Below are positions 9,835 to 20,483 of a stretch of 64,000 bases of DNA, in pieces. The position numbers were made by a program, and so were the translations under genes. The DNA is taken from the NCBI RefSeq assembly GCF_009938225.1, contig NZ_AP019657.1, positions 1-64,000 of the forward strand, written 5' to 3'. This DNA is from Vibrio ponticus (GTDB lineage: Bacteria > Pseudomonadota > Gammaproteobacteria > Enterobacterales > Vibrionaceae). A model generated the notes under the pieces. That model made no database searches and was not told where the DNA came from. It was given only the letters and a program-made list of their open reading frames with translations. Numbering within the stretch: position 1 is the first letter of the stretch; each line of letters begins with the position of its first letter.

Positions 9835-10113
9835 TTATTCGTCTTCATCGAACTTGTGTTCGATCAGTTGGCTTACCGCGTCGAGAGCACTAGCGGCATC
9901 ATTTCCCTCTGCGTGGATTGTCACATGCTCGCCTTGGGCCGATTCAAGCATTAATAGTCCCATGACGCTATCTGCGGTGGCCGTCTTACCTTCATGGCTT
10001 TGAATCGTCAGAATAGCATCAAAGGATTGGGCCAGTTCGACGAGTTTTACGGCAGCACGAGCATGCAGCCCCAAGCGGTTTTGAATAAGGACAGTTTTGC
10101 TTTCTTGCTGCAT
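9835..10113 (-). CDS. ptsO: Nitrogen-PTS phosphocarrier protein NPr
   Basis: An HPr-fold protein of 92 aa that relays phosphate from EI-Ntr to PtsN (EIIA-Ntr) in the regulatory nitrogen PTS. The phosphorylated histidine is H17 in [10 protein letters not shown] (12-21). An acidic C-terminal tail (DEDE) is typical of Vibrio NPr. It follows rapZ by 3 bp in the rpoN operon, the standard gammaproteobacterial arrangement. Confidence 0.95.
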   Translation of the reverse strand: MQQESKTVLIQNRLGLHARAAVKLVELAQSFDAILTIQSHEGKTATADSVMGLLMLESAQGEHVTIHAEGNDAASALDAVSQLIEHKFDEDE

Positions 10114-10116
10114 CGA

Positions 10117-10980
10117 TTAATCCTTTAAATTTTTTTCTAGCGAGGTATGACGAATTTGAACTTGGTGGCCTAAGTCTGCAAAGTACTGACCAATCTGCTG
10201 GGTGAGATAAACAGAGCGATGTTTACCTCCTGTACAGCCAATCGCAACGGTTAAGTAACTGCGATTATTTTTTTCTAATAATGGTAACCAGTGCTCAATA
10301 AACTTTTGCACTTGCAGCTTCAACTCGATCACTTCTTGATGACTCTCTAAGAATGCGCGAATCGGCGCATCTAAGCCTGTCAGTGGACGCAAATCAGGTT
10401 CCCAATGTGGGTTGGGTAAGAAGCGAACATCAAACACGTAGTCGGCATCACTTGGCAAGCCATATTTAAAGCCAAATGATTGAAATACCATGACGAGATC
10501 TTTTCGCTCGCGCCCTTCGACACGTAGGCGAACATTTTCACTTAAATCGTGCAGTGATTGATTGCTGCTGTCGATGATGAGATCGGCATGTTCTTTAAGC
10601 GGAGAAAGGATCTCTTTCTCTTTCTCAATGGCTTGTTCTAGTGAGGTGTTACCAAGGCTAAGCGATAGCGGATGAATACGGCGTGTTTCACTATAGCGTT
10701 TAAGTAGCGTGTCTTTGTTCGCGTCTAAGAACAGTACACTGACGTCACTCTCTTGCTTGAGTTTGGTTAAGACATCTTCAACCAAAGAAGGCTCTTCAGG
10801 CAGGTTGCGGATATCAATACTTACCGCAACATTCTGCTTACTACCTCGGATTGAGTGGACGAATGCATCCAACATATTTACCGGAAGGTTATCGACACAG
10901 TAATAACCTAAATCTTCTAATACTCGTAACGCGACACTCTTGCCAGCACCAGACTGACCACTGACTACGATTAAACGCAT
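10117..10980 (-). CDS. rapZ: RNase adapter protein RapZ
   Basis: A P-loop protein (287 aa) that in enterobacteria binds the GlmZ/GlmY small RNAs and presents GlmZ to RNase E, tuning glucosamine-6-phosphate synthesis. Walker A is GQSGAGKS at residues 8-15; the C-terminal RNA-binding region carries [11 protein letters not shown], a family signature. It lies 9 bp after ptsN and 3 bp before ptsO. In Vibrio the sRNA partners are less well defined, so the exact target here is inferred. Confidence 0.95.
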   Translation of the reverse strand: MRLIVVSGQSGAGKSVALRVLEDLGYYCVDNLPVNMLDAFVHSIRGSKQNVAVSIDIRNLPEEPSLVEDVLTKLKQESDVSVLFLDANKDTLLKRYSETRRIHPLSLSLGNTSLEQAIEKEKEILSPLKEHADLIIDSSNQSLHDLSENVRLRVEGRERKDLVMVFQSFGFKYGLPSDADYVFDVRFLPNPHWEPDLRPLTGLDAPIRAFLESHQEVIELKLQVQKFIEHWLPLLEKNNRSYLTVAIGCTGGKHRSVYLTQQIGQYFADLGHQVQIRHTSLEKNLKD

Positions 10981-10989
10981 AAAATGTGA

Positions 10990-11436
10990 TTACCTGTTGA
11001 TCATGATGTCGTATAGCTCTTGATCCGATTCTGCTTTACGCAGTTGTTTTAGGATCTGCTTGTCGTTTAGACGTTCAGCCATACAAGACAAAGTTTTAAG
11101 ATGCTCTTTGCATTGCGCGTCAGGCACAAGCAAAGCGAACAGCAAGTCAACTGGACGGTTATCAATGGCGTCAAATTCGATAGGGCTTTCACACTGCATG
11201 AGAACTGCAATGGCTTTGTCGCTAGAGTGCATACGAGCATGGGGAATGGCAATTCCATTTCCAATGCCAGTACTGCCCATTTTTTCGCGGCTAAGCATGC
11301 ATTCAAAAAGTTCGGTAGGGTTTTGCCCGGTTTGCTCTGCAACGATTTCACTGATCATTTCTAGAGCTCGTTTCTTACTAGTGCATTGGACTGCACTTTT
11401 GGTGCAGTCCAATGTTAGGATTTCGCTAAGTTGCAT
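10990..11436 (-). CDS. ptsN: PTS IIA-like nitrogen-regulatory protein PtsN (EIIA-Ntr)
   Basis: Phosphoryl acceptor of the nitrogen PTS; known members regulate K+ transport, and central and nitrogen metabolism, by binding partners according to phosphorylation state. The 148 aa form one PTS EIIA type-2 domain with the active-site histidine H66 in GIAIPHARM (61-69). It follows hpf with 2 bp between them. Confidence 0.96.
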   Translation of the reverse strand: MQLSEILTLDCTKSAVQCTSKKRALEMISEIVAEQTGQNPTELFECMLSREKMGSTGIGNGIAIPHARMHSSDKAIAVLMQCESPIEFDAIDNRPVDLLFALLVPDAQCKEHLKTLSCMAERLNDKQILKQLRKAESDQELYDIMINR

Positions 11437-11438
11437 AG

Positions 11439-11726
11439 TTAATGACTGTTTAATTTTTCTTTGTGCTTATTCAGCTGTCTAACCAGTTTATCGGTTAGAG
11501 AGTCGATAGCTGCGTACATATTTTCGTCATCCGCAGACGCATGTATTTCAGCTTGGTTGACGTGAAGGGTAGCTTCAGCGATTTGACGAAGTTTTTCAAC
11601 TTTTAAAACCACATGGATACTATTGATGTGTTCAAAGAAACGCTCAAGCTTTAGAAACTTTTCGTTTACGTAGTCTTGCATTGAATCGGTTAGATCAACG
11701 TGATGGCCATTAATATTGATTTGCAT
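11439..11726 (-). CDS. hpf: Ribosome hibernation promoting factor, short form
   Basis: Binds the 30S subunit in stationary phase and promotes 100S ribosome dimers (with RMF) during hibernation. The 95-aa length identifies the short HPF class with no C-terminal dimerisation domain. The beta-alpha-beta core starts at MQININGHHVDL and ends in a basic tail. It lies 23 bp after rpoN, the conserved position in gammaproteobacteria. Confidence 0.94.
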   Translation of the reverse strand: MQININGHHVDLTDSMQDYVNEKFLKLERFFEHINSIHVVLKVEKLRQIAEATLHVNQAEIHASADDENMYAAIDSLTDKLVRQLNKHKEKLNSH

Positions 11727-11749
11727 AGACTTTCCTTCTCGGTTGCTGC

Positions 11750-13210
11750 CTACAATAGGCGTTTGCGCTGACTTGAAGGGGCAATGCCCAGTGATTCACG
11801 GTATTTGGCTATTGTTCGTCTAGCTACCTGAATCCCTTGGTCAGCGAGTAGAGCTGCAATCTTGCTATCACTGAGTGGCTTTGCGGTATTTTCCGCTGCC
11901 ACAAGCTTTTTAATCAAAGCACGAATTGCAGTCGATGAACATTCTCCGCCATTGTCAGTACTGACATGGCTAGAGAAGAAGTACTTCAATTCAAAAATGC
12001 CACGCGGGGTGTGCATATATTTCTGGGTGGTGACACGTGAAATCGTTGATTCGTGCATATCCACATCTAAAGCAACATCATTGAGTACCATCGGCTTCAT
12101 TGCCTCTTCGCCATACTCGAAGAAATCTCTCTGATGTTCAACAATACACTTGGCAACTTTGAGCAGTGTCTCGTTTCTGCTCTCTAGGCTTTTTATTAGC
12201 CATTTTGCCTCTTGCAAATTGGAACGAATGTATTGGCTATCCGCACTGTTACCTTTGCCCATTGCCGCATAGTGTTGATTGACCTTCAAACGCGGAATGG
12301 AATCGGGGTTTATAGTGACGACCCACTTGCCATGATCCTTAAACACTGACACATCTGGAACCACATATTCAGCATGCTCAGAGGAGATGCGACTACCTGG
12401 GCGAGGATCGAGTTGTTGGATCAATTTGAGAACTTCACGTAACTCCGCTTCTTTAAGCTTAGTTTCTTTAATGATCAGTTTGTAATCGCGATTACCTAAT
12501 TGATCAATATGATCGGTGAGTACGAGCTTGGCTTCGTTAAGCCATGGGGTGTCTTCTGGGTAAGTCGCCAGTTGCAGTAGTAGGCAATCTTGTAAGTTGA
12601 CCGATGCAACCCCTAGAGGATCAAACTGTTGGATTCGTTTACGAACCGCTTCGATCTCTTCCAGCTCAATATCTTCATGATCAAAGCTCTCTAAGATATC
12701 TTGCAAAGAAACGGTTAAGTAACCGTAATCATCAATGGCATCGATAAGCGCAAGAGCAATGGTACGGTCAGTTTCGCTAAATGGGGTTAGATCTAACTGC
12801 CAAATTAAATAGTCGTGTAGAGATTCGGTGGTTTCACCTTGATAGACTGGCATGTCATCGTCAAGAGCGATGCCTGTACTACCAGTGTTGGCACTATAGA
12901 CATCATCCCATGTGGTGTCGATTTCGAGTTCAGAGCTAATCTCAGATTTTTCGATAAGCTCTGAACTGTCAGGAAGCTCCATATCTGCCGATTCCTGCGC
13001 GGATTCTTTTTCCTCGTTTACATTTTTCTCATCGCTGGTGGACACATCATCGTTGCCTTCTTCCACCTCAAGTAAAGGGTTGGAGTCCAGAGCATCTTGG
13101 ATCTCTTGTTGAAGGTCTAACGTTGATAGTTGCAGTAAGCGAATCGCTTGCTGCAATTGTGGCGTCATCGCCAGCTGTTGTCCTAGCTTGAGTTGTAATG
13201 AGGGTTTCAT
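11750..13210 (-). CDS. rpoN: RNA polymerase sigma-54 factor
   Basis: Alternative sigma factor for -24/-12 promoters, needing AAA activators; in Vibrio it controls flagella, nitrogen use and quorum-sensing small RNAs. The 486 aa include the Gln/Leu-rich region I (first about 50 residues), an acidic region II (about 50-115), the core-binding region, and the C-terminal RpoN box [10 protein letters not shown] (463-472) that contacts the -24 element. It lies 43 bp after lptB, in the usual gene order lptB-rpoN-hpf-ptsN-rapZ-ptsO. Confidence 0.97.
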   Translation of the reverse strand: MKPSLQLKLGQQLAMTPQLQQAIRLLQLSTLDLQQEIQDALDSNPLLEVEEGNDDVSTSDEKNVNEEKESAQESADMELPDSSELIEKSEISSELEIDTTWDDVYSANTGSTGIALDDDMPVYQGETTESLHDYLIWQLDLTPFSETDRTIALALIDAIDDYGYLTVSLQDILESFDHEDIELEEIEAVRKRIQQFDPLGVASVNLQDCLLLQLATYPEDTPWLNEAKLVLTDHIDQLGNRDYKLIIKETKLKEAELREVLKLIQQLDPRPGSRISSEHAEYVVPDVSVFKDHGKWVVTINPDSIPRLKVNQHYAAMGKGNSADSQYIRSNLQEAKWLIKSLESRNETLLKVAKCIVEHQRDFFEYGEEAMKPMVLNDVALDVDMHESTISRVTTQKYMHTPRGIFELKYFFSSHVSTDNGGECSSTAIRALIKKLVAAENTAKPLSDSKIAALLADQGIQVARRTIAKYRESLGIAPSSQRKRLL

Positions 13211-13253
13211 GCAGTAATACGTGCCTTATAAAGTTCTACAGACTTTTTATTAA

Positions 13254-13979
13254 TCATAGTCGGAATTGTTCACCAAGATAAACTTGCTTAACTTGTTCGT
13301 TGTTAAGTACGTCGTCTGGTGTACCTTCTGCAATCAAATGACCTTGGCTTACGATGTAGGCTTTTTCACATACATCTAGCGTCTCTCGAACGTTATGGTC
13401 GGTTATCAATACCCCTAAGCCTCGATAACGAAGGTGTTCAATGATCTTTTTGATATCGATAACTGAAATAGGGTCTACACCAGCAAATGGCTCATCCAAC
13501 AAAATAAATTGTGGGTTAGCAGCCAAAGCGCGCGCGATCTCAACTCGTCGACGCTCGCCCCCTGATAGTGCCATACCTGCACTTTCACGAATGTGCTGAA
13601 TGTGGAATTCCTCTAACAAATCTTCCAATTTGTCTTGGCGCTCTTCGCGAGTCAGTTCTTCACGAGTTTCAAGAACCGCCATGATGTTGTCTTGTACGGA
13701 CAGCTTACGGAAAATCGAGGCTTCTTGTGGTAGGTAGCCAATACCCATACGAGAACGGCTATGCATAGGCAAGATACTGATATCTTGACCATCAATGCTG
13801 ATCGTCCCTTCATCGCGTGCTACTAGACCGACGATCATGTAAAACGAAGTGGTTTTACCTGCGCCGTTTGGACCTAGTAGCCCTACAATTTGTCCCGACT
13901 CAACCGTTAGGCTGACGTCAGAAACTACTTTTCTGTTTTTATAGCTTTTCGCTAAGTGCTCTGCTTTTAAAATCGCCAT
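13254..13979 (-). CDS. lptB: LPS export ABC transporter ATP-binding protein LptB
   Basis: Cytoplasmic ATPase that, with LptF/LptG, extracts lipopolysaccharide from the inner membrane and pushes it along the Lpt bridge. The 241 aa hold Walker A GPNGAGKT (36-43), the signature [10 protein letters not shown] and Walker [12 protein letters not shown]. It is 2 bp after lptA, in the conserved lptC-lptA-lptB order, so translation is probably coupled. Confidence 0.97.
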   Translation of the reverse strand: MAILKAEHLAKSYKNRKVVSDVSLTVESGQIVGLLGPNGAGKTTSFYMIVGLVARDEGTISIDGQDISILPMHSRSRMGIGYLPQEASIFRKLSVQDNIMAVLETREELTREERQDKLEDLLEEFHIQHIRESAGMALSGGERRRVEIARALAANPQFILLDEPFAGVDPISVIDIKKIIEHLRYRGLGVLITDHNVRETLDVCEKAYIVSQGHLIAEGTPDDVLNNEQVKQVYLGEQFRL

Positions 13980-13981
13980 AA

Positions 13982-14479
13982 TTATTCTTGTACTGCTTGC
14001 GGCTGAAGCACTGTGGTCACACGATCGCCTTTTTGCTTGCCATCAGCAATTAGCTTTTGTGATGAAATTTGGTAGCGGATGTGGTTACCACGGATCTCAC
14101 TATCATCTTGTGCCAGCATTGCTTGATCAATCATTGTCAGTTGGTCTTGGCTGACATCGTAATAAAGCTCTTTAGCTTCACCATGCAGCGTTTTGCCATC
14201 ATCTGTCAATTGAGAGAAGGTCGCAAGTTTACCGTAGCCTTCAATCTTTTTGATTGAGCCATCATTTTTGTCGCGTGTTACGACGATTTTGTCAGCATTG
14301 ATGTTAATACTGCCTTGCTTAAGCTTCACATCGCCAAGGAATGTAACTTGGTTACTCTGCATATCAAGCTGCTGGCTGTCTGAATCAATGTACACAGGTT
14401 GGTCGCGGTCTGTCGATAGCGCCAATGCTTGTGTTGAAGCAAACAAACAGGCAATTAAACTAAGGTGTGAGAGTTTCAT
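13982..14479 (-). CDS. lptA: Periplasmic LPS transport protein LptA
   Basis: Bridges inner and outer membranes, carrying LPS along a beta-jellyroll (OstA fold). I prefer the start at 14479 (MKLSHLSL), giving 165 aa with a clean signal peptide ending near ALA-LS and an AAGG ribosome site 6-8 nt upstream; the frame extends to an ATG at 14494, which would spoil the signal peptide. It overlaps the end of lptC by 20 bp. Its OstA core carries the family-type segment SINADKIVV. Confidence 0.94.
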   Translation of the reverse strand: MKLSHLSLIACLFASTQALALSTDRDQPVYIDSDSQQLDMQSNQVTFLGDVKLKQGSININADKIVVTRDKNDGSIKKIEGYGKLATFSQLTDDGKTLHGEAKELYYDVSQDQLTMIDQAMLAQDDSEIRGNHIRYQISSQKLIADGKQKGDRVTTVLQPQAVQE

Positions 14480-15023
14480 ATCTGCCTTGTACATGTTTGT
14501 AAAGTGTCGCGGTGTTTTCAGCGAAGTTACCTTTCATCGCTTGACCGACGGTTTCAAACTGAGGACCGACCAAAGTGACTTGGTTCTCCGCCCAAAAATC
14601 TCGATTATCTAACTGTATACTCAGAGTGTCAGTGGATAAAGTGTCAAAGCCGGAGTCAGGTAATAGATTTTTACCTAGAACATTGGTTTTTAGAACCAAA
14701 ATGTGGTCTTTGGTTAGAACACCTTGCTCCGCTGTGATCTCCCACTCTTGAACACTACCTTGCTGATATACCTTTAGAACGGGTTTTTCAAAAGTCGTTT
14801 CACCATTACTCGCGTAGTTGTCTAAACGCGCTGAGGTAATCACGTAGCTGCGCAAACCTTGCTCGTTGTAAGAAGTGTTAGTTAAACCTTCACCGGTGAA
14901 TACAGGTAATTCAATATCGGGTTCTACTTGTATATCGTATTTAGCTTGATCTCTCATTAAGTAGTAGCTTGATGCACTAATAATGATGAGTAAAACTAAA
15001 TACCCGACACGAGGGAGACTCAT
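14460..15023 (-). CDS. lptC: LPS export protein LptC
   Basis: Bitopic inner-membrane protein (187 aa) that receives LPS from LptBFG and hands it to LptA. One N-terminal transmembrane segment (about 7-23) is followed by a periplasmic beta-jellyroll, including the family-like stretch LPVFTGEGLTNTSYN. It overlaps kdsC by 4 bp (ATGA type) and lptA by 20 bp, consistent with one transcript. Confidence 0.94.
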   Translation of the reverse strand: MSLPRVGYLVLLIIISASSYYLMRDQAKYDIQVEPDIELPVFTGEGLTNTSYNEQGLRSYVITSARLDNYASNGETTFEKPVLKVYQQGSVQEWEITAEQGVLTKDHILVLKTNVLGKNLLPDSGFDTLSTDTLSIQLDNRDFWAENQVTLVGPQFETVGQAMKGNFAENTATLYKHVQGRYETLTP

Positions 15024-15577
15024 ATACTTAAACCTTTGTGTACATCAAGCTCGTTTCGAGCTTGCAAGATCAAATCGCAGACCTCACGCACCGCACCATG
15101 ACCACCACGAATGTGGGTAACATAGTTTGCTCGTTGTACAAGTAATGGGTGCCCATCGGCTACGCATACTTTTAGCGCAACCTTTTCCATCACCGGCCAA
15201 TCAATCAAATCATCGCCAATATAGCCAGTGTGTTCAGGAGCGATATCGAGCTTTTGGCAGATGTCTTGGTAGGCTTTAACCTTGTCGTCCTGACCTTGGT
15301 AAATCAGTGAAATACCCAGCGCTTTCATGCGATTTTCCACAATCTGCGAGCGACGACCAGTAATGATGGCAATTTCAATGCCAGCATTCATTAGCGATTT
15401 AACGCCATAGCCGTCACGGGTATGGAAGGTTTTTAGCTCTTCGCCATTGTTGCCCATATAGATTAGACCATCCGAAAACACACCATCGACATCGCAAATC
15501 AATAGTTTGATGTGTTTGGCAATTTCCAGAATGTCAGCGTCTACTTGACCGTAAAGTGTGGCAACGTTTGCCGTCAT
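15020..15577 (-). CDS. kdsC: 3-deoxy-D-manno-octulosonate 8-phosphate phosphatase KdsC
   Basis: Removes phosphate from KDO-8-P to make KDO for the LPS inner core. HAD-superfamily enzyme; nucleophile motif LLICDVDGVFSDG and the downstream GDDLIDWPVM acidic motif are present. The frame runs upstream to 15643, but the start at 15577 (MTANVATLYG) gives the family-typical 185 aa and couples to kdsD through a TAATG overlap. The extended N-terminus would lie entirely inside kdsD. Confidence 0.95.
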   Translation of the reverse strand: MTANVATLYGQVDADILEIAKHIKLLICDVDGVFSDGLIYMGNNGEELKTFHTRDGYGVKSLMNAGIEIAIITGRRSQIVENRMKALGISLIYQGQDDKVKAYQDICQKLDIAPEHTGYIGDDLIDWPVMEKVALKVCVADGHPLLVQRANYVTHIRGGHGAVREVCDLILQARNELDVHKGLSI

Positions 15578-16542
15578 TACATTACTCCAGCTTTGAGTAG
15601 ATCGTGCATATTCAGCGCACCGACCACTTGGTTCTCTTGGCAAAGCAGTAGTCCATTAATGCTTTTCTCTTGCATTAAGTTTACTCCTTCTGCCGCCAGC
15701 ATGTTAGGGTTGGCTACAGTTGGATTTTTAGTCATCACATCACCGATGACTGTAGTATGAATGTCTACGCGCTTATCTAAAATACGACGTAAGTCGCCAT
15801 CGGTAAAAATACCTTGCAGTTGTAGGTGGTTATCGACCACTGCGGTCATACCTAACCCTTTTTCACTGATCACTAATAGCGCATCACGAATAAGAGTATC
15901 GGCGGATACTAGCGGTAGTTTATCGCCAGTATGCATAATGTCTTCAAGCTTGAGTAGCAGCTTGCGACCCAGTGCACCGCCCGGATGAGACAGGGCAAAA
16001 TCTTCAGCGGTGAAACCACGTGCTTGCATTAATGCCATCGCCAAAGCATCACCCATGACTAATGTCGCGGTAGTGCTTGATGTTGGTGCAAGTTGAATTG
16101 GGCAGGCTTCTTTCGGTACGGTGATTTGTAGGTGAACATCCGCAAGCTTAGCCATATTTGATAATGGCTTACCCGTCATACTGATGATGGTAATTTGTAA
16201 ACGCTTTAGTACTGGGAAAAGCGCAAGAATCTCATGTGCTTCACCAGAGTTTGAAATCGCTAACACAATATCACCAGGCTCAATCATACCTAAGTCGCCA
16301 TGTGCGGCTTCACCAGGGTGGACAAAAAATGCAGAAGTGCCCGTACTGGCAAGTGTTGCTGCAATTTTATTACCAATATGACCGGATTTACCCATGCCCA
16401 TTACGACAACTTTGCCATTCTTGTTATTTAAGATGGTTTCGCATGCTTTGGCAAAATTGTCGTCAAAGTATTGATCGAGTTGCTTTAGTGCTTCTACTTC
16501 AGTGTTGAGCACGTCAAGTGCAGCTTTGCGGTAGTCAAACAT
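15577..16542 (-). CDS. kdsD: Arabinose-5-phosphate isomerase KdsD
   Basis: Interconverts ribulose-5-phosphate and arabinose-5-phosphate, the first committed step toward KDO. The 321 aa comprise a SIS sugar-isomerase domain (about 35-185, with GMGKSGHIGNK and an SNSGEA motif) and two CBS domains (about 205-320). Normal length. It lies 19 bp after yrbG and overlaps kdsC by one base. Confidence 0.95.
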   Translation of the reverse strand: MFDYRKAALDVLNTEVEALKQLDQYFDDNFAKACETILNNKNGKVVVMGMGKSGHIGNKIAATLASTGTSAFFVHPGEAAHGDLGMIEPGDIVLAISNSGEAHEILALFPVLKRLQITIISMTGKPLSNMAKLADVHLQITVPKEACPIQLAPTSSTTATLVMGDALAMALMQARGFTAEDFALSHPGGALGRKLLLKLEDIMHTGDKLPLVSADTLIRDALLVISEKGLGMTAVVDNHLQLQGIFTDGDLRRILDKRVDIHTTVIGDVMTKNPTVANPNMLAAEGVNLMQEKSINGLLLCQENQVVGALNMHDLLKAGVM

Positions 16543-16561
16543 TTGGATTTCCTGAAATCGT

Positions 16562-17527
16562 TTAAGCGGTCATATTGACGATTAAATAAACTTGGTAAGC
16601 AATGAACACCACGAAAAGAATCGCGCCTTCAATGCGGTTAATACTACGAGATTTACCAAGTGCCATCACAACCAGCAGCAGTGATACGGCAAGCATTACC
16701 CAGAAGTCACGTCCCATAGCGAGTTCACTCAGAACCGATGGGTTAAGAATACCAGGGATACCCATTACGGCGAGTATGTTGAATACGTTTGAGCCAATGA
16801 TATTGCCGACAGCCATATCATCTTCACCTTTCATTACCCCCGCAACCGATGCGGCAAGTTCTGGAAGGCTGGTACCGACCGCAATGATGGTTAGACCGAT
16901 CACTAAGTCGCTCATACCAAAATACTTAGCGATGACGACTGAACTTTCGACTAGCGTGTCAGCCGATAGCGGTAACACAATTAAGCCCACCACGACCCAG
17001 AACGCCGCTTTCATATTGCTCACGCCTTGTGGGATTTCAGATTCTTGCTCATCCAGCATTACATCGCCGTTTTTCTTCTCTTTACGGCTGATGTGCAGCA
17101 TTGCCAAGATAAAACCGACAAAGAGTATTAGCAGCAGAATACCTTCCATAAAGCCTAAGTGATTATCCCATAAGATAGCACCAGCAATCACAGTGACTGC
17201 TATCATTAAAGGTAATTCACGGCGCAGTACCGCTGAGCTAATTGAAAGTGGCTTAATTAAAGCGGTAATACCGAGAATCAAGGCAATGTTGGCGATGTTG
17301 GAACCCAAAACGTTACCCACGGCAGTATCTGTTTTGCCATCAAGGGCGGCGGTGGCAGAAACCATCATTTCTGGTGCTGATGATCCCATCGCGAGAATCG
17401 TCATACCAATGACAAGTGGAGAAATACCGAAATTTCTTGCCAAAGCCGCGGAACCAAATACAAGTCTATCGGCACTCCATACCAAGAAAATGAGACCGAC
17501 GATGAGGAACGCAACCGCTTCAAACAT
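16562..17527 (-). CDS. yrbG: YrbG-type calcium/sodium antiporter
   Basis: Inner-membrane cation exchanger of the CaCA superfamily. Two inverted repeats each carry the alpha motif: GSSAPEM near residue 50 and GTSLPELAASVAG near 195, both followed by GN(V/I)xGSN. The start at 17527 (MFEAVAFLIVGL) is chosen for a GGGA site and alignment with the E. coli protein; the frame extends four codons further to 17539. 321 aa. It heads the minus-strand kds-lpt-rpoN cluster and diverges from mlaF, the E. coli order. Confidence 0.92.
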   Translation of the reverse strand: MFEAVAFLIVGLIFLVWSADRLVFGSAALARNFGISPLVIGMTILAMGSSAPEMMVSATAALDGKTDTAVGNVLGSNIANIALILGITALIKPLSISSAVLRRELPLMIAVTVIAGAILWDNHLGFMEGILLLILFVGFILAMLHISRKEKKNGDVMLDEQESEIPQGVSNMKAAFWVVVGLIVLPLSADTLVESSVVIAKYFGMSDLVIGLTIIAVGTSLPELAASVAGVMKGEDDMAVGNIIGSNVFNILAVMGIPGILNPSVLSELAMGRDFWVMLAVSLLLVVMALGKSRSINRIEGAILFVVFIAYQVYLIVNMTA

Positions 17528-17761
17528 GATATTTCCCAACTTATCTGTAAACTGAATAAATTAACCGCCAATTTTGACTTGTTGCAGTTTAAAAGGGAAG
17601 CCGAAGATTCAATTATTTGTTGCACATTATGTAATTGAATTTAAGTCTTGTCTGATAAAGCAAAGACATAGAGCTTCACATTTAATTGAACAGTGCTTTT
17701 AATTCGAGGGTAATCTGCTTATGATTGCCTATTAAACAAGGATTCTGACGACGAGTACCTA

Positions 17762-18559
17762 ATGTCATCAAGTGATTTGGTTACAGTCAATAATCTCACG
17801 TTTTCTCGCGGAAACCGTGTGATATTTGATAACGTAAACCTACATGTTCCCAAAGGCAAAGTGACCGCCATTATGGGGCCATCCGGGATTGGTAAAACGA
17901 CACTGCTGCGTTTAATCGGCGGGCAATTGGCGCCTGATAGTGGCGAGGTGTTGTTTGATGGTCTTGATATCCCCAAGTTAAGCCGCCGCAAGCTCTATCA
18001 AGTGCGCAAAAAAATGAGCATGCTGTTTCAATCGGGTGCGCTTTTTACCGATCTTACCGTTTTTGATAACGTTGCTTTTCCATTACGCGAACACACTCAG
18101 CTCGACGAGGCGCTTATCCGCACCTTGGTGTTACTCAAATTGGAAGCGGTGGGCTTACGTGGCGCTGCCGATCTGATGCCTAGTGAGTTATCCGGTGGTA
18201 TGGCTCGCCGCGCAGCTCTGGCTCGTGCAATCGCACTCGATCCTGAGTTGATTATGTATGATGAGCCGTTTGTTGGTCAGGACCCTATCACTATGGGTGT
18301 GCTGGTGGAGCTTATCCGTAATCTAAATCAAGCGTTGGGGGTGACATCCGTAGTGGTTTCGCATGATGTACCAGAAGTGATGAGCATTGCTGACTGGGTC
18401 TATATCTTGGCCAATGGAAAAGTTATCGCTAGCGGCACACCAGAAGAGCTACACGCGAACCCAGATCCTCAAGTACAGCAATTTCTACTCGGGGACGCAG
18501 ATGGTCCAGTGCCATTTCGTTATCCAGCTAAATCGATCGCAGAGGACCTGTTTCAATGA
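17762..18559 (+). CDS. mlaF: Phospholipid ABC transporter ATP-binding protein MlaF
   Basis: ATPase of the MlaFEDB inner-membrane complex that moves phospholipids and keeps outer-membrane lipid asymmetry. The 265 aa carry Walker A GPSGIGKT (39-46), the atypical signature [14 protein letters not shown] and Walker [14 protein letters not shown], all characteristic of the Mla/Ttg2 group. First gene of mlaFEDCB; its stop overlaps the mlaE start by ATGA. Confidence 0.96.
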   Translation: MSSSDLVTVNNLTFSRGNRVIFDNVNLHVPKGKVTAIMGPSGIGKTTLLRLIGGQLAPDSGEVLFDGLDIPKLSRRKLYQVRKKMSMLFQSGALFTDLTVFDNVAFPLREHTQLDEALIRTLVLLKLEAVGLRGAADLMPSELSGGMARRAALARAIALDPELIMYDEPFVGQDPITMGVLVELIRNLNQALGVTSVVVSHDVPEVMSIADWVYILANGKVIASGTPEELHANPDPQVQQFLLGDADGPVPFRYPAKSIAEDLFQ

Positions 18560-19347
18560 TCTCCAATTTAATTGATTTTGTTGCTGCAACAGGTCGTCGC
18601 TCTATGGCGGCATGTGAAGTCTTTGGTCGTGCCACATTAATGTTAGTTGGTGCTCTCGTTACTCGCCCACAGCCAATTAAAAATGCCCCGCTATTGATCA
18701 AGCAGCTCTATAGCGTTGGCGTGCAATCAATGCTGATCATTATTTTATCCGGTCTTTTTATCGGCATGGTATTGAGCTTACAAGGCTACGTTATCCTGGT
18801 TGATTTTGGTGCTGAAGGTGCGCTAGGTCAGATGGTGGCGCTGTCGTTGCTGCGCGAGTTAGGTCCAGTTGTTACTGCATTGCTGTTTGCAGGTCGTGCA
18901 GGTTCTGCTTTGACGGCTGAAATCGGCTTGATGAAGGCGACAGAGCAACTCTCTTCGATGGAAATGATGGCTGTCGACCCACTTAAACGAGTCATTGCCC
19001 CACGCTTTTGGGCTGGTGTGATCTCTATGCCAATGCTAGCGATGATTTTTATGGCAGTGGGCATTTGGGGCGGTCAGTTGGTTGGTGTGGATTGGAAAGG
19101 TATCGATCACGGTAGCTTCTGGTCAACCATGCAAGCGTCGGTCGACTTAGGTCAAGACATTGGCAATAGCTTTATTAAGAGCTTAGTGTTTGCAATCACA
19201 GTGACTTGGATTGCGCTTTTTAATGGATACGATGCAATTCCGACTTCGGAAGGCATCAGCCGCGCGACGACTCGCACGGTAGTACACTCTTCTTTGGCAG
19301 TACTTGGACTAGACTTCGTACTGACCGCATTGATGTTCGGGAATTAA
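18556..19347 (+). CDS. mlaE: Phospholipid ABC transporter permease MlaE
   Basis: Membrane subunit (263 aa, about five transmembrane segments) of the Mla complex; two copies form the lipid cavity. The family segments [20 protein letters not shown] and [10 protein letters not shown] are present. It overlaps mlaF by 4 bp and sits 2 bp from mlaD. Confidence 0.96.
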   Translation: MISNLIDFVAATGRRSMAACEVFGRATLMLVGALVTRPQPIKNAPLLIKQLYSVGVQSMLIIILSGLFIGMVLSLQGYVILVDFGAEGALGQMVALSLLRELGPVVTALLFAGRAGSALTAEIGLMKATEQLSSMEMMAVDPLKRVIAPRFWAGVISMPMLAMIFMAVGIWGGQLVGVDWKGIDHGSFWSTMQASVDLGQDIGNSFIKSLVFAITVTWIALFNGYDAIPTSEGISRATTRTVVHSSLAVLGLDFVLTALMFGN

Positions 19348-19349
19348 TA

Positions 19350-19841
19350 ATGCAACAGACACGTAAGACAGAATTATGGGTGGGCAGCTTTGTATTGGCA
19401 GGAATTTGCGCAGTCTTGATTATGATTTTTCAAGTTGCTGACGTAAAAGGCATCGGTTCGAACGATACTTACACTGTCAGCGCCGAATTCGATAACATCG
19501 GTAGCTTAAAAGTACGCTCACCAGTGAAAGTTGGTGGCGTTGTCGTTGGTCGAGTGACGGCAATTAATTTAAACCCTGACTCGCTATTACCAGTGGTGAA
19601 AATGGCGATTAGCAGCCAGTTTAATCAATTTCCTGAAACCTCTAGTGTACAGATCCTAACCTCTGGTTTAATTGGTGAGCAGTATATTGGTTTGGTTCCT
19701 GGCTTTGTATTTGATGATGAGCAGATGCTAGTGGATGGCGACTACATTGAAGATACTAAGTCTGCGCTAGTGCTTGAAGATCTCATCGGTCAAGTGCTGT
19801 ATAGCGTTGGCAGTGGCTCGGAATCGGAATCTGGAGAATAA
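19350..19841 (+). CDS. mlaD: Mla transporter MCE-domain protein MlaD
   Basis: Membrane-anchored MCE protein (163 aa) whose hexamer forms the periplasmic pore over MlaE and exchanges lipid with MlaC. One N-terminal transmembrane helix (about 9-29) and one MCE domain (about 38-120), including VRSPVKVGGVVVGRV and the GLIGEQYIGL segment. Standard short form. Confidence 0.95.
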   Translation: MQQTRKTELWVGSFVLAGICAVLIMIFQVADVKGIGSNDTYTVSAEFDNIGSLKVRSPVKVGGVVVGRVTAINLNPDSLLPVVKMAISSQFNQFPETSSVQILTSGLIGEQYIGLVPGFVFDDEQMLVDGDYIEDTKSALVLEDLIGQVLYSVGSGSESESGE

Positions 19842-19844
19842 AAG

Positions 19845-20483
19845 ATGTTAAAGAAGTTTTTGATCCTAATTTGCACATTGTGGTTACCAGTAGTTGCGAG
19901 TGCTGCGGAGATAGATAAGACCCAGCCGTATCAGCTGATGACGGGTGTGGCAGAAATCGCGTTTGATCGTCTCAAAGCTGAGCAGGCGATGGTGAAACAA
20001 GATCCAAACCACCTTAAGGTGATTGTCGAAGAAGAGTTAATGCCTTACGTTAATTATAAGTATGCGGCATTAAAACTGCTGGGCTCAAACCTAAAAGGGG
20101 CTAAGCGTGCGGATGTGAATGAATTCATTAAAGCCTTTCGCCAGTACTTAATCGCTTCTTATGCGCAAGTGTTGACGCAGTACACCGATCAAGAATTGCA
20201 GTTTGAACCAGAGAAAAAGGTTGATGCAGGCAAGACTATCACCAGTGTTAAGGTTGATATCATTGATGCGCCTCGTCCAAACATCAAACTTGAGTTTAAG
20301 CTGCGTAAAGATAAGAAGACGGGTGAATGGCAAGTATTTGACATGATTGCTGAGGGCATCAGTTTATTGTCGAGCAAGCAATCTGAATGGAACGGTAAGT
20401 TACGCCAAGAAGGTATCTTGGCGGTGGCGAAAGACCTTGAAAACTTAGCGGCTCAACCGATTCGTTTCGAGGCGAAGCAATGA
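19845..20483 (+). CDS. mlaC: Periplasmic phospholipid-binding protein MlaC
   Basis: Soluble shuttle (212 aa) that carries a phospholipid between the outer-membrane MlaA complex and inner-membrane MlaFEDB. It has a signal peptide with a likely cut after ASA (about residue 20) and the MlaC/Ttg2D domain through the rest. It lies 3 bp after mlaD and overlaps mlaB by ATGA. Confidence 0.95.
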   Translation: MLKKFLILICTLWLPVVASAAEIDKTQPYQLMTGVAEIAFDRLKAEQAMVKQDPNHLKVIVEEELMPYVNYKYAALKLLGSNLKGAKRADVNEFIKAFRQYLIASYAQVLTQYTDQELQFEPEKKVDAGKTITSVKVDIIDAPRPNIKLEFKLRKDKKTGEWQVFDMIAEGISLLSSKQSEWNGKLRQEGILAVAKDLENLAAQPIRFEAKQ